DNA from: Selenomonadaceae bacterium
Lineage (GTDB): Bacteria > Bacillota > Negativicutes > Selenomonadales > Selenomonadaceae
Assembly: GCA_017475745.1 (NCBI GenBank)
Contig: JAFVEZ010000018.1
Coordinates: 1 to 64,000, forward strand
Direction of reading: 5' to 3'
DNA length: 64,000 nucleotides
The notes below the pieces were generated by a model that saw only the letters and a program-made list of their open reading frames with translations, did not search any database and was not told where the DNA came from. Within the stretch, counting starts at the first letter, position 1. Every line of letters begins with the position of its first letter. Below are positions 18,571-28,270 of this stretch, piece by piece. A program made the translations under genes and the position numbers.

Positions 18571-19983
18571 TTGGAAAACTCAACGACACGGCAGAGTCAA
18601 CCTAAGAGACAAAGGCGCATTTGGCCTGTTCTTCTGTTAATACTTTGCTTTCTCGGTTCGGCAGTTGCTGGTGCTATGTTCGCATCATCAAGCTTTGATA
18701 AGAAAACTAACCCTGAGAAAAAGATAGTAGAGATACTTGAGGAAGAAGGCTTAATCAAGGCTGAAGACAAGACTACTGTCATGATAATGGGCGTCGATGA
18801 GCGCTCTGATGATGTCGGACGTTCCGATACACTTATGATAGCAACTCTCGATCCTCATACCGACCACGCTGCTCTTCTGTCGATTCCTCGCGACACCCGT
18901 GTCAAGATTAAAGGCAGAGGTTATGACAAGATCAATGCAGCCTATGCCTACGGCGGTGAGAGACTCGCCGAGAGTACAGTTGAGTCCTTTCTCGGAATTG
19001 ACATTGATCACTACATCATCGTCAATACTAACTCCTTCGTTCGGTTGGTTGATGCCATAGGTGGAATCGACATAAATGTCGAGAAGCGTATGTATTACGA
19101 AGACCCTTGGGACGACAACGGCGGCCTTGTTATTGATATTTATCCGGGTTTGCAGCATATGGACGGCGAGAAGGCTGTAACCTATGTGCGCTACCGTGAC
19201 GAAGAAGGCGATATTGGCAGAGTTCGTCGTCAACAGGAATTTATGGCGGCTTGTATGGACAAACTCACGTCACCTTCCATTATACCAAAGATTCCTACAA
19301 TCATTAGTGAAATTATGGACGCCGTGCAAACGGATCTATCCTTCAGGCAGATTTTGGGACTTGCTGGTGCTTTGAAAGATGCACAGCAAAATGGTCTGGA
19401 CATGGAGATGGTACCGGGTAAACCTCTTTACATTGACGGTGTGAGTTATTGGATTCCCGATGTTGAGATGCTTAGGCTCTCCGTTGCAGACAGCTTGGGT
19501 ATTCATGTTGACCCGGCGCTTCGTGAGAGGTTTGAGCGTGCGGCAGGTGAATATAAAAACTCTATACCTTCCAATGCTGCTGATGTACCAGCGGGCGATA
19601 ATTCAATCGGCAGTGCTGTGAGGAATACTCGCGGACACATTAGAGAGCGCTCTTCTTACGATAATACCGATACCACTCGTCAATCCTATGATGTTGATGG
19701 CGATTATTTTGAAAACCGTTCCAGCATTAATGCAGATCGCAGCACTTCAAGCAATTCAACTTACAACCGTACTGATAGCACTACTGACGGCACATATCAA
19801 AGACGAAACAATCGCAACGATGGTTACACACGCCGAGAGAGTAGCGGCGTTGAAGATGACACATATCGTAGTGGCACGAGTTCTAACAGTCGTATGTCAA
19901 ATGATGATGTAAGTGTACCTTTTACCGATGATGATGATTATGCTCCGCCTTCTCGTTCTGACGGCGCCGGTAAGATGCGTTAA
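18571..19983 (+). CDS. LytR-CpsA-Psr (LCP) family protein with long polar tail
   Basis: A 470-residue membrane-anchored protein with one N-terminal helix (residues about 16-36) and an extracytoplasmic LCP domain: MIMGVDERSDDVGRSDTLMI, LSIPRDTRVKI, YDKINAAYAYGG and AVTYVRYRDEEGDIGRVRRQ. LCP enzymes transfer undecaprenyl-linked glycopolymers to peptidoglycan or similar acceptors. After about residue 330 there is a 140-residue tail rich in Ser, Thr, Asn, Arg and Asp that looks disordered. The start is TTG 18571 behind GAAGGTG, inside the transcript from the promoter at 18512. The phytase-like gene follows after 11 bases. Confidence 0.92.
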   Translation: MENSTTRQSQPKRQRRIWPVLLLILCFLGSAVAGAMFASSSFDKKTNPEKKIVEILEEEGLIKAEDKTTVMIMGVDERSDDVGRSDTLMIATLDPHTDHAALLSIPRDTRVKIKGRGYDKINAAYAYGGERLAESTVESFLGIDIDHYIIVNTNSFVRLVDAIGGIDINVEKRMYYEDPWDDNGGLVIDIYPGLQHMDGEKAVTYVRYRDEEGDIGRVRRQQEFMAACMDKLTSPSIIPKIPTIISEIMDAVQTDLSFRQILGLAGALKDAQQNGLDMEMVPGKPLYIDGVSYWIPDVEMLRLSVADSLGIHVDPALRERFERAAGEYKNSIPSNAADVPAGDNSIGSAVRNTRGHIRERSSYDNTDTTRQSYDVDGDYFENRSSINADRSTSSNSTYNRTDSTTDGTYQRRNNRNDGYTRRESSGVEDDTYRSGTSSNSRMSNDDVSVPFTDDDDYAPPSRSDGAGKMR

Positions 19984-19994
19984 GAGGTGCAACT

Positions 19995-20852
19995 GTGATA
20001 AGATACTTAAACTTTATATCAATACTGATATTTGCGATTGCAGTGATGACTTCAACAGCAGAAGCAGTTTGGCGACTGGATGGTTTGGATTTAACACAAG
20101 TTCGTAACTTCCGCGTCACTTCTTCAACAACTTCTGCAAGTGCCCAGCCTTCCCTAAAGAGTTTGCCTTTGCTCTATGATGTCCTCAAGAGTGAGACTCT
20201 CTCAAAGACGCCGATTTACATTGTCGATCTTCGCCAAGAGTCTCATGGCTTTGCGAACGGTGTACCGGTCAGTTGGTATGAGGAACACAATCACGCAAAC
20301 TTTGGTAAATCTGTGAATGAGATTGACCAAGACGAAGTCGATAAACTCAAATCAATCCTCGGCAAGCAGACAGAGTTCCTACCGCTTGGTAAGCATGATG
20401 AAGCGGCGTTTTCAAAATTGACTATGCTGATTGATAATGTGCAGAATGAACGGCACGCAGCAGAAAGTACAGGATTTAAATATATTCGTTTTGCTGCGGC
20501 TGATATGGTATTTCCCGATCCTGCTGTAGTTGATGATTTTATCAAATTCTACCTCTCATTGCCGCAAAAGCATTGGTTACACTTTCACTGTCATGCCGGT
20601 CACGGTCGTACTACTACCTTCTTAGTGTTTTATGACATCTTGACTTATCCTGATCTGTCGCTTGAGGAGATAGTACAGCGGCAACATTCACTTGGTGGAT
20701 CAGATTTACTAGCTGTCGGCGGCGGTGATGATTGGTATTCCGAAAAGAATCGCGAACGAGCGGAGAAGTTACGTCAATTCTATAGATATGTCAAAGAAGA
20801 AAGAGCATCAAACTTTACGATCAGTTGGAATGACTGGTTGAAAGATAAATAG
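19995..20852 (+). CDS. PTP-like cysteine phytase family phosphatase, secreted
   Basis: A 285-residue protein with a signal peptide (cleavage near residue 24, after AEA). The C-terminal half aligns by eye with Selenomonas/Mitsuokella PhyA: the general-acid Asp region AAADMVFPDP, then WLHFHCHAGHGRTTTF with nucleophile C199 and R205, then the RQHSLGG block, and a final FYRYVKEERA...W-x-DWL. Family enzymes remove phosphates from inositol hexakisphosphate with a cysteine-phosphate intermediate. The P-loop here is HCHAGHGR rather than the HCEAGVGR I know from Selenomonas PhyA, so two loop residues are His. Start is GTG 19995 with AGAGGTG. Operon with the LCP gene suggests an envelope role; phytate or another inositol phosphate is equally possible. 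Confidence 0.88.
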   Translation: MIRYLNFISILIFAIAVMTSTAEAVWRLDGLDLTQVRNFRVTSSTTSASAQPSLKSLPLLYDVLKSETLSKTPIYIVDLRQESHGFANGVPVSWYEEHNHANFGKSVNEIDQDEVDKLKSILGKQTEFLPLGKHDEAAFSKLTMLIDNVQNERHAAESTGFKYIRFAAADMVFPDPAVVDDFIKFYLSLPQKHWLHFHCHAGHGRTTTFLVFYDILTYPDLSLEEIVQRQHSLGGSDLLAVGGGDDWYSEKNRERAEKLRQFYRYVKEERASNFTISWNDWLKDK

Positions 20853-20900
20853 TATAATAATCAGATAAAATGTAAATGTCAGACAGAGGAATCTCAATCA

Positions 20901-20929
20901 TTAACACTATCCGCTGTCAATACAATAAT
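20901..20929 (+). promoter_or_regulatory. Possible promoter for the TopA-like gene and trmFO
   Basis: TTAACA at 20901-20906, 17 bases, AATAAT at 20924-20929. Each box has one mismatch to consensus, and the start codon follows about 20 bases later, so this is a weak call. Confidence 0.35.
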
Positions 20930-20949
20930 GTTGATATAGGAGAAAATTT

Positions 20950-22680
20950 ATGGCGAAAGCAGCAAAGAAATCTAAAAAAAAAGTAAAACTTCAAGGTAGT
21001 GTATCAAGATTAAAGACTTTGATATTGACTGATACTTCCGAAAAGGCACGGACTATCAAGAAACTCATTAGCCGTCAATATGTGGTGATGTCATCTGAAG
21101 GGTTCCTTCGTGATCTTCCAAAAACTCAGTTGGGAATAGACCCTGACAATCACTTTGAACCGCGATATATAACCGTACGCGGCAAGGGCAAACTATTAGA
21201 ACAAATTCGCAAAGAAACTATAACGGCGCGACGCATCTATGCTATTACCGATGAGGACCCACAAGGCGAGATGATTGCTCTTCACTACTGTCAACTCTTC
21301 GGTATAAATTCAAGTTCTAACTTCCGTATTGTCCTAAATGAAATCACAAAGGACAGTATTAAGGAAGGCTTAAAAAATGCCCGTGCTGTTGATATGAAGT
21401 TAATCAGAACTTATGAAGCACAAAGAGCTGTTAATCGCCTGTTCACATATAATCTGCACCCGATCCTCTGGAATAAAATATACCGTGGTGTTTCGGTAAA
21501 TCTCTCTCAGGCAGTTATCTTGCGAATGATCTGTGAGCAGGAGAAAAAACCGCAGCCATTCTCCGAAGAAGTGACTGTCGATAAGGAAAACGTATTAAAC
21601 TGGAAGAGTTTGCAACTTGCGGCAGCCAAAGAGCTAAACTTTCATGTCGGTACTACTTCAATAATAGCTAGACAATTCTACGAAGGAATGAAGATAGGAA
21701 ATACTTGCACCGGATTGATTACTTGGTACAAGTCTTCTAAAATCATACCTGCTGATGTTCAATACAGTCCTGAGACTGTGAAGGATTATTTGCCTGCTAA
21801 TCATTTCAAACTTTACAGCTTGATATGGCAGCACTTTCACGGTGAACTATCTGAAATTAAATCATCAAAGTCAGTGGAACCAATGATTCGATATAATGAC
21901 TATCTGTTAATGACAACCTTGGAGCAGCGAGGACTGCCTTGGGAAGATAACTTTTCCACTGCCGTCTGTTCTCTCCTCAAACGTAGATATATTGAGTTGA
22001 CAAACACTGGCTACAAGCCTACAAAACTTGGTTTGGAAGTAATGTCTGTCTTAAGGGATCACTTCGCAACCATTATCAGCGATAAGTTTATCAAGAAGAT
22101 ACATGAACAGTTAAGCTCTGCAGAAGATAAGATGAGTGCGGTTGAAGTATTTTGGAAGCAATTTAACAATACTTTAACGAAGGCGCTTGACAAAATTGGA
22201 GACGTAACGCCTAAAGAGCCGCCGGTACTTGAGAGTAACGAGGTCTGTGATAAATGCGGCAAGAAGATGGTCATTCGATACAGTCGTTATGGACAGTTTT
22301 TGGCGTGTTCCGGATATCCTGAATGTAAGAATACTAAGCCATATCTTGAGTATATTGATAATGAGGGCTGCCGTTGTCCGAAGTGTGGCGGGCGCTTGAC
22401 GAGACGTAGGTGGAATAAGGGTAAGATATTCTACAGTTGTGAGAACTATCCGGAATGTAGATTCAGCACTTGGGACGAGCCGCAGAGCAAGTTCTGTGAT
22501 ATCTGCGGAGGAGCGCTATTCCTTCACCGCTTCAAAGATCGCGCGCCAATGTTGTACTGTGGCAATGATGATTGCTCATCACGTCGAGATCACCCAATCA
22601 ACAAAATTCTTGAGAATCAACGCATTAAACGTGAAGTTAAGGCAAATAGGGCATCAAAAAAAGTGGAGGCGACACATTGA
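20950..22680 (+). CDS. Degenerate DNA topoisomerase I homologue, probably catalytically inactive
   Basis: An uninterrupted 576-residue frame with AGGAGA before the ATG. Its backbone aligns with bacterial TopA ([43 protein letters not shown], three C-terminal zinc ribbons). It is about 115 residues shorter than the usual 690, and the active-site motifs are changed. The first-motif Glu (VESPAK) is Asp28. The Toprim DxDxE is D101-E-D103-P-Q105. SAGRVQS reads SVNLSQA. The catalytic Tyr (GLITYMRT) is Trp259, with Tyr260 one position later. HEAIRP is absent and GRPSTY is lost. Zinc ribbons at 433-459, 475-503 and 516-542 keep their Cys pairs. The stop overlaps the trmFO start, the normal place of topA. 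It may bind nucleic acid without relaxing DNA; a working TopA should be elsewhere in the genome. Confidence 0.85.
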   Translation: MAKAAKKSKKKVKLQGSVSRLKTLILTDTSEKARTIKKLISRQYVVMSSEGFLRDLPKTQLGIDPDNHFEPRYITVRGKGKLLEQIRKETITARRIYAITDEDPQGEMIALHYCQLFGINSSSNFRIVLNEITKDSIKEGLKNARAVDMKLIRTYEAQRAVNRLFTYNLHPILWNKIYRGVSVNLSQAVILRMICEQEKKPQPFSEEVTVDKENVLNWKSLQLAAAKELNFHVGTTSIIARQFYEGMKIGNTCTGLITWYKSSKIIPADVQYSPETVKDYLPANHFKLYSLIWQHFHGELSEIKSSKSVEPMIRYNDYLLMTTLEQRGLPWEDNFSTAVCSLLKRRYIELTNTGYKPTKLGLEVMSVLRDHFATIISDKFIKKIHEQLSSAEDKMSAVEVFWKQFNNTLTKALDKIGDVTPKEPPVLESNEVCDKCGKKMVIRYSRYGQFLACSGYPECKNTKPYLEYIDNEGCRCPKCGGRLTRRRWNKGKIFYSCENYPECRFSTWDEPQSKFCDICGGALFLHRFKDRAPMLYCGNDDCSSRRDHPINKILENQRIKREVKANRASKKVEATH

Positions 22681-24002
22681 GCAGAGTATACATAATTGGT
22701 GCAGGACTGGCGGGTTGTGAAGCGGCTTGGCAAGCTGCAGAGCGTGGTTCTGAAGTTGTACTTTACGAGATGAGACCTGCCAAGATGACTCCTGCTCATA
22801 AGACCGGCAACTTTGCTGAACTTGTTTGCAGCAACTCATTGAGGGCGGCAAGTCTTGAAAATGCAGTGGGTGTCCTCAAAGAAGAGATGCGCCGTCTCGA
22901 TTCAATCATCATGCAAGCAGCAGACACAGCGAGTGTACCTGCTGGCGGTGCTTTGGCTGTTGATCGCAATGAGTTCAGTGAGTACATCACCAACAAGCTC
23001 AAATCTCATAGCCGCATTAAGATTGTCAATACGGAAGTTGAGGACATTGACAATTTACTGACAGAAGATGATGTGTTAATAGTTGCAAGTGGTCCACTGA
23101 CGAGCGGTGCTTTGGCTGAAGATCTCAAGAAGTACGTCGGTACAGATTCGCTCTACTTCTACGACGCAGCTGCCCCCATTGTAACACTTGAAAGTATTGA
23201 CTTTGATATCGCCTTTCGGGCATCAAGGTACGACAAAGGCGGCGATGATGCTTACATCAACTGCCCGATGACTTGCGAGGAGTATTTGAGCTTTCGTGAA
23301 GCGCTGGTGAGTGCTAATACTGCTGAACTTCATGACTTTGAGCCAGAAATCTTCTTTGAAGGGTGTCTTCCGATTGAAGTGATTGCCGCACGCGGTGAAG
23401 ATACATTGAGATTTGCCAATTTGAAACCAGTCGGCTTGATAGATCCACGTACAGGTGAGACACCCTATGCAGTTGTTCAACTGAGACAGGATAACCGCGA
23501 AGCGACACTCTTCAATCTCGTTGGTTTCCAGACACATTTGACGTTTGGAGAGCAGAAACGTGTCTTCTCAATGATACCTGGACTTGCAAAGGCTGAGATC
23601 GTCCGATATGGTGTTATGCATAGAAATACCTTTATCAACTCACCGCGTCTGCTAAAACCGACGATGCAACTCAAAGAACATGATAATATCTTCTTCGCTG
23701 GACAGATGACGGGTGTCGAAGGTTATGTGGAATCGGCAGCTTCGGGACTGGTGGCAGGAATCAATGCCGCTCGGTTGTGCCGTAAATTGGAGCCGCTAAC
23801 ATTCCCAAAGGAGACCTGCCATGGAGCATTAGCGAATTACATCACCTCTCCAGAATCAGCCAAGAACTTCCAACCAATGAACATCAACTTCGGATTGCTG
23901 CCGCCGCTTGAAGGCAAAGTTAAAAAGCGCGACAAGAAGTCTAAACTTGCAGATCGCGCCCTAAATTCACTCACAATATTCAAATCAGAAGTCAATTCTT
24001 AG
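22677..24002 (+). CDS. trmFO: Methylenetetrahydrofolate-tRNA-(uracil-5-)-methyltransferase TrmFO
   Basis: Flavoprotein of 441 residues that makes ribothymidine at position 54 of tRNA using methylene-THF. The N-terminal FAD motif is [13 protein letters not shown]. Other family blocks are [57 protein letters not shown] and [16 protein letters not shown]. The start is TTG 22677 behind GTGGAGG, overlapping the stop of the TopA-like gene (TTGA), so the two are translationally coupled. The topA-trmFO order is common in Firmicutes; xerC and hslVU, which often follow, are not here. Confidence 0.97.
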   Translation: MSRVYIIGAGLAGCEAAWQAAERGSEVVLYEMRPAKMTPAHKTGNFAELVCSNSLRAASLENAVGVLKEEMRRLDSIIMQAADTASVPAGGALAVDRNEFSEYITNKLKSHSRIKIVNTEVEDIDNLLTEDDVLIVASGPLTSGALAEDLKKYVGTDSLYFYDAAAPIVTLESIDFDIAFRASRYDKGGDDAYINCPMTCEEYLSFREALVSANTAELHDFEPEIFFEGCLPIEVIAARGEDTLRFANLKPVGLIDPRTGETPYAVVQLRQDNREATLFNLVGFQTHLTFGEQKRVFSMIPGLAKAEIVRYGVMHRNTFINSPRLLKPTMQLKEHDNIFFAGQMTGVEGYVESAASGLVAGINAARLCRKLEPLTFPKETCHGALANYITSPESAKNFQPMNINFGLLPPLEGKVKKRDKKSKLADRALNSLTIFKSEVNS

Positions 24003-24051
24003 TTAAGGTCACCTTTAAGAACAAAGGCAAGCACTCTCACTATCCTAAGAA

Positions 24052-24555
24052 TCAATCAGCGCCCAAATCGCCCTTCTCCTTGATGTAATTGATGAGACCG
24101 CCGGCTTTGGATATATCCTGAACGAAGCCGGGCAGCGGGTGAGCATGGAAGGTGTCACCAGTCGTGATATCTTCAATAGTGCCGGTAGATGTGTCTATCT
24201 TGAGGACATCGCCGGCTTTTATCTTGTTCACATCGTCGCCAATCTCAAGGAGCGGCAAACCGATATTAATTCCATTACGATAAAATATACGGGCAAAGCT
24301 TGCAGCAATCACTACTGGAACACCGGAAGCCTTGATTGCAACAGGCGCATGCTCACGACTTGAGCCGCAGCCAAAGTTCTTGCCGCCAACCATTATATCG
24401 CCTTCTTTGACATTCTGCGCGAAGCTCTCATCAATATCAACCATACAATGTTTAGCAAGCTCTTTAGGATCGAATGTATTTAAATACCTTGCAGGAATTA
24501 TGACATCAGTGTCGATATTGTCGCCATATCTCCAAACTTTACCTTCAAGTTTCAT
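24052..24555 (-). CDS. leuD: 3-isopropylmalate dehydratase small subunit LeuD
   Basis: The 167-residue small subunit of isopropylmalate isomerase in leucine synthesis. Family blocks are YGDNIDTDVIIPARYLNT, GGKNFGCGSSREHAP and FARIFYRNGINIGLPLLE. The length fits the short, separate-subunit class. GGAGTG upstream selects ATG 24555 over an in-frame codon 18 bases earlier. It is the last gene of a leuC-small ORF-leuD unit; leuA and leuB are not in the window. Confidence 0.96.
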   Translation of the reverse strand: MKLEGKVWRYGDNIDTDVIIPARYLNTFDPKELAKHCMVDIDESFAQNVKEGDIMVGGKNFGCGSSREHAPVAIKASGVPVVIAASFARIFYRNGINIGLPLLEIGDDVNKIKAGDVLKIDTSTGTIEDITTGDTFHAHPLPGFVQDISKAGGLINYIKEKGDLGAD

Positions 24556-24611
24556 ATATTTCACTCCAATCAATAGTAACGGTTATTGAATAGCAGTCAG
24601 CATGTTAAGTA

Positions 24612-24884
24612 TCACATAACCGGCATAAATGTAAACTGTCGCCAAGGTATCTGACTTACCTTTATGGATTTGAGGAAGTTTACAATGTCACGCCTGCCGT
24701 AGTAGTGCGGCCGACCGTTAGAGTCCATTGACATTAAGATGATCGGCATATTCTTGAAGACCTTTTGTAATTCCTGTCTCATTCTGACTGCCCGATAGGT
24801 GTAGTTTGTGACTTCTGGGCGGACTGCCACCACTGCAAATGTCACACCCTGCTCAACTACTACTGCTGCCTGCATTGTCATCAT
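24612..24884 (-). CDS. Small conserved-looking protein between leuC and leuD, function unknown
   Basis: A 90-residue frame with a good GAAGG site eight bases before ATG 24884. It sits 38 bases behind leuC and 56 before leuD on the same strand. The sequence is not low-complexity: a beta-like start VTFAVVAVRPEV, an amphipathic helix YRAVRMRQELQKVF, a strand MPIILMSMD, then NGRPHYYGRRDIVNFLKSI and an aromatic ending IPWRQFTF. No signal peptide or membrane helix is seen. I do not recognise the family. The alternating strand-helix-strand-helix pattern could be a small regulatory or assembly domain tied to the leucine enzyme, but that is only suggested by location. Confidence 0.65.
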   Translation of the reverse strand: MMTMQAAVVVEQGVTFAVVAVRPEVTNYTYRAVRMRQELQKVFKNMPIILMSMDSNGRPHYYGRRDIVNFLKSIKVSQIPWRQFTFMPVM

Positions 24885-24922
24885 TGCCGTCACCTTCTCT
24901 CAAAGCCAAGTATGCCTAATCC

Positions 24923-26173
24923 TTAAACTTTGTCGGCAATCTTTCCGGCAATGGCAGAGCAAGCTGCGGCATAAGGTCCAGTAAGATAAACCTCACTATC
25001 AACGTGACCCATACGTCCGCGGAAATTGCGGTTGGTGGTAGAGACACAGCGCTCACCTGCACTGAGGATACCCATATAACCGCCGAGACAAGGACCACAA
25101 GTCGGCGTGGAGACTACACAGCCCGCGTCAATGAAGATATCGACCCAATCACGATGTATAGCTTCTTTGTAGATTGCTTGGCTACCAGGTATTATAATAC
25201 ATCTCACAGAGTCATTGACTTTGCGACCTTTAAGTATAGCTGCGGCGGTCTCCAAGTCTTCAAGTCTGCCGTTGGTGCAGGAACCAATTACAACCTGGTC
25301 AATCTTGATATCTCCAACGTCCTCAATCGCCTTGACGTTCTCCGGCAGATGAGGAAGAGCTACAACTGGCTTCAACTCAGACAGATTAATCTCAACTGTT
25401 GCTGAATACTTTGCGCCTTCGTCAGCGTTGGCAGGCTCGTAAGGCTTGGTAAATCTACCTTCAATGTAAGCCTTGGTCACTTCGTCGAATGGAAATACAC
25501 CTGCCTTGCCACCGGCTTCAATCGCCATATTGCTAATGGTTAGGCGATCTGTCATTGTGAGTTCCTTGACACCTTCTCCAGTAAATTCCAGCGACTTATA
25601 GAGAGCGCCATCAACACCGATCTTACCAATCAAAGTGAGTATCACGTCTTTACCGCTGATATTCTGCGGCTTCTTGCCGGTGAGGTGGACATTGATTGCT
25701 TCGGGTACTTTAAACCAAGCCTTGCCAGTTGCAAGGCCAACAGCCAAATCGGTAGTGCCAACGCCAGTAGAAAAGGCATTAAGAGCGCCGTAAGTACAAG
25801 TATGAGAGTCCGCACCGATAATCAGCATACCTGGTCCGACGATTCCAAACTCAGGAAGTATAACATGCTCAATTCCGACGCGCCCTGCTTCATAGTAATG
25901 CTTAATTTTGTGCTTTCGTGCGAAGTCGCGCATGGCCTTCGCTAAATCGGCACTCTTAATATCTTTAGCTGGCTGGAAGTGGTCTGGTATTAATGCAATC
26001 TTTTCGGGATCGAATACAGGTTTGCCGGTCTTCTCGAACTCTTTGATTGAAGGTGGACCCGTCACGTCGTTTGCCATTACTAAATCCAACGGACAGACAA
26101 CGAGCTGTCCTGCTTCGACACTCTGCAATCCGGCATGACGCGCCAATATCTTCTCGCTCATATTCATTGCCAA
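24923..26173 (-). CDS. leuC: 3-isopropylmalate dehydratase large subunit LeuC
   Basis: A 416-residue aconitase-family subunit of the short (HACN/LeuC2) class. It binds a [4Fe-4S] cluster through Cys in [12 protein letters not shown] and the pair in [10 protein letters not shown]. Substrate-side blocks are [20 protein letters not shown] and [19 protein letters not shown] nine bases upstream favours TTG 26173, giving the usual family start [11 protein letters not shown]; a GTG nine bases earlier overlaps the ribosome site. First gene of the leuC-ORF-leuD unit. I saw no T-box leader in the short upstream region. Confidence 0.96.
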   Translation of the reverse strand: MAMNMSEKILARHAGLQSVEAGQLVVCPLDLVMANDVTGPPSIKEFEKTGKPVFDPEKIALIPDHFQPAKDIKSADLAKAMRDFARKHKIKHYYEAGRVGIEHVILPEFGIVGPGMLIIGADSHTCTYGALNAFSTGVGTTDLAVGLATGKAWFKVPEAINVHLTGKKPQNISGKDVILTLIGKIGVDGALYKSLEFTGEGVKELTMTDRLTISNMAIEAGGKAGVFPFDEVTKAYIEGRFTKPYEPANADEGAKYSATVEINLSELKPVVALPHLPENVKAIEDVGDIKIDQVVIGSCTNGRLEDLETAAAILKGRKVNDSVRCIIIPGSQAIYKEAIHRDWVDIFIDAGCVVSTPTCGPCLGGYMGILSAGERCVSTTNRNFRGRMGHVDSEVYLTGPYAAACSAIAGKIADKV

Positions 26174-26250
26174 ATCAATCACTCTCCTAATATTATCATA
26201 ATGATCTATTCTGAATGGAATTGTTAAAATATTCCAGTTTACTTTATATG

Positions 26251-27447
26251 TCAGCCACCTTGGTTTTGGCGATGTGTGATGATAATCTTACCAGCAACCA
26301 GGAGCATACCGATTAAAAACCAGTATTCTCGCATTATTGGTGCTAAGACTATATTTGTCTCAGTGAGACCCTCAAAATGTGTGCCAAGGAAGATCAAAAG
26401 TCCTGTTAAGCCTGCTGAGAAACACATTGTCGTACACTCTTGCTTATACAATTTGTAAAGTCTTTGACAGAAATATCCGTGCAGAAATATAAATGAGAAG
26501 GCTCCTATTATACCGCCCTCACAGAGAAACTTCATGAAGTTGTTGTGAGGGTGATCGTGGCCTTTGTTGTTTGCAGAAGGGCGTTCCTTGGCTTCTGGCA
26601 AGATATATTTTGTGTTATACATCTTGTTGAACATTCTCTGCCCTATTCCGTGGATTGGATAGTCTTTAAATATATTTGAAGCAGATTCCCACATCAGAAA
26701 TCTCTCTTTAATGGTTACTGTGTTCATATTCGATATACTTACAAAACGCTCTGTCAAAACGGGAAACTTTATGGAAGCGATCATAAATCCGATCAATATC
26801 ACAGAAAACAGTTTTAGAGCAGCAGTTCTGTAATCTTTGTTTATCAAGACAAATATCACCAGTGTTGCCAAAAAGGCTAACCAAGCGCCGCGTGTCTGCG
26901 AGAGAATGAGACACAATATTGAGAGCATGCTAGTGATACCTGCCAATATTCTCGACCATATTGGCATAACTGACAACGAAGCAATAAAAACCTGTACGGG
27001 AAACTGTATCAATAAGACGGAAGCAAACATTGTAAACCAATGCGTGAGTCCCCAAGCTCTTCCTCCAGAGAGTACAAAACTCTGAAATACTCCTGCAAGA
27101 TCATTGAGGAGACTTGCAAATAAGAATGATATAAGAACGACCTTCAACTGCTTGAAATTTTTAATATAGACCATAGCAAAGAAAAGGAGCAGAACCCTGT
27201 AAAATTCGCCCATAACTTCACCAATACTATCTTTAGGGTCTAATGAAAGTATAGCAACTATAACCTGCAGTGTAAAATATACTGCAAAAATACGGCCTAT
27301 CTCTTTATCTATCTGAGGTACTTCTTTGTATTTAAAATATCTAAATATCGCTGCTGCTATCATCAGAGCGATGATGGTACTCGAAACTGCTGTCGAAATA
27401 TGGACTGTAAAGATGAAGATTGCCAGTAATATGTATATAATCATCAC
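26251..27447 (-). CDS. O-antigen ligase/polymerase family (Wzy_C) membrane protein
   Basis: A 398-residue protein with about ten membrane helices and a large loop holding the Wzy_C signatures [26 protein letters not shown] and [19 protein letters not shown]. Such proteins join O-antigen or other lipid-linked glycans to lipid A core, or polymerise them, at the periplasmic face of the inner membrane. It follows the GmhA-like gene by 20 bases, which supports a lipopolysaccharide role. The start is uncertain: GAGAGGGTGATG places the ribosome site almost on top of the first ATG (27444). Confidence 0.88.
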   Translation of the reverse strand: MMIIYILLAIFIFTVHISTAVSSTIIALMIAAAIFRYFKYKEVPQIDKEIGRIFAVYFTLQVIVAILSLDPKDSIGEVMGEFYRVLLLFFAMVYIKNFKQLKVVLISFLFASLLNDLAGVFQSFVLSGGRAWGLTHWFTMFASVLLIQFPVQVFIASLSVMPIWSRILAGITSMLSILCLILSQTRGAWLAFLATLVIFVLINKDYRTAALKLFSVILIGFMIASIKFPVLTERFVSISNMNTVTIKERFLMWESASNIFKDYPIHGIGQRMFNKMYNTKYILPEAKERPSANNKGHDHPHNNFMKFLCEGGIIGAFSFIFLHGYFCQRLYKLYKQECTTMCFSAGLTGLLIFLGTHFEGLTETNIVLAPIMREYWFLIGMLLVAGKIIITHRQNQGG

Positions 27448-27467
27448 CCTCTCAATTTCAGTGATAT

Positions 27468-28130
27468 TTATTGCTTAGTAAAAAATTCATTCTCAGCGGC
27501 GAGACAGAGCATGTGATAAACTGGTAAATGTAATTCTTGAATTGTGTGAGCTGAATCTGCAGGCACACAGATTGCAATATCAGCCAAAGTCTTAACTTTG
27601 CCGCCGGTACGCCCTGTCAACGCAATGGTTTTAAGGCCCTTTAACTTGGCAACCTTGACGGCATGTAAAACATTAGTGGAATTGCCAGAGGTAGTTATTG
27701 CAAGTAAAATATCACCTGCATTTCCAATTCCAAGAATTTGTTGGGCAAAGGCAAGATCGGGTGCTTGATCGTTTGCAAATGCAGTGGTAAGTGCAGTTTC
27801 TCCAACAAGTGAGATTGCAGGCAGAGCACACTGGAGATTATTTGCAAAGTACTCAGCATCATTAGGATAGTTTGTTGATAATCTCTCGTAGAAGGCAGAA
27901 TCAAAATCATTAATTGAGCGCGGCAAGATAAAACCCTTCATAAGCTCACCGACAATATGCATTGAATCAGAAGCACTGCCGCCGTTGCCACAAGTGAGGA
28001 GCTTATGACCGTCGCGAAAGCTCTCACAAATAGCCACAACCGATTTATTCAGAGAATCACGACAAATATCTAACATCGGGTAACGATTAATTAATTCATC
28101 AATCTTTGATGAGGTAGAAGATTTTAACAT
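27468..28130 (-). CDS. gmhA: Sedoheptulose-7-phosphate isomerase-like SIS protein (GmhA family)
   Basis: A 220-residue SIS-domain protein. CGNGGSASDSMHIVGELMKGF matches the GmhA phosphosugar-binding loop with the catalytic His/Glu, followed by AITTSGNSTNVLHAV and IQELHLPVYHMLC. GmhA makes D-glycero-D-manno-heptose 7-phosphate for lipopolysaccharide core or S-layer glycans. The protein is slightly longer than typical GmhA (about 195), with an insert around PRSINDFDSAFYERL, so a related DiaA-like or other isomerase role is not excluded. The downstream O-antigen ligase gene favours the glycan role. Confidence 0.82.
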   Translation of the reverse strand: MLKSSTSSKIDELINRYPMLDICRDSLNKSVVAICESFRDGHKLLTCGNGGSASDSMHIVGELMKGFILPRSINDFDSAFYERLSTNYPNDAEYFANNLQCALPAISLVGETALTTAFANDQAPDLAFAQQILGIGNAGDILLAITTSGNSTNVLHAVKVAKLKGLKTIALTGRTGGKVKTLADIAICVPADSAHTIQELHLPVYHMLCLAAENEFFTKQ

Positions 28131-28209
28131 ATTTCAGTTCCTTCCATAAATTTATATATGATATTTTCGCCGCTGTTGAGAGTTTTTCCTTCAATCAATA
28201 ATATCTTTA

Positions 28210-28238
28210 TTGACTTTGCCGATTTGTTTCGGTAAAAT
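28210..28238 (+). promoter_or_regulatory. Sigma-A promoter for hisC
   Basis: TTGACT at 28210-28215, 17 bases, TAAAAT at 28233-28238; the TTG start codon follows about 30 bases later behind AGGAGG. Confidence 0.75.
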
Positions 28239-28270
28239 GAATTTACTAATATTGACAGGAGGCTTTTGAT

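Noticed and set aside
26174-26250. T-box leader upstream of leuC
   Set aside because: The gap is below 80 bases and lacks a T-box sequence and a terminator.
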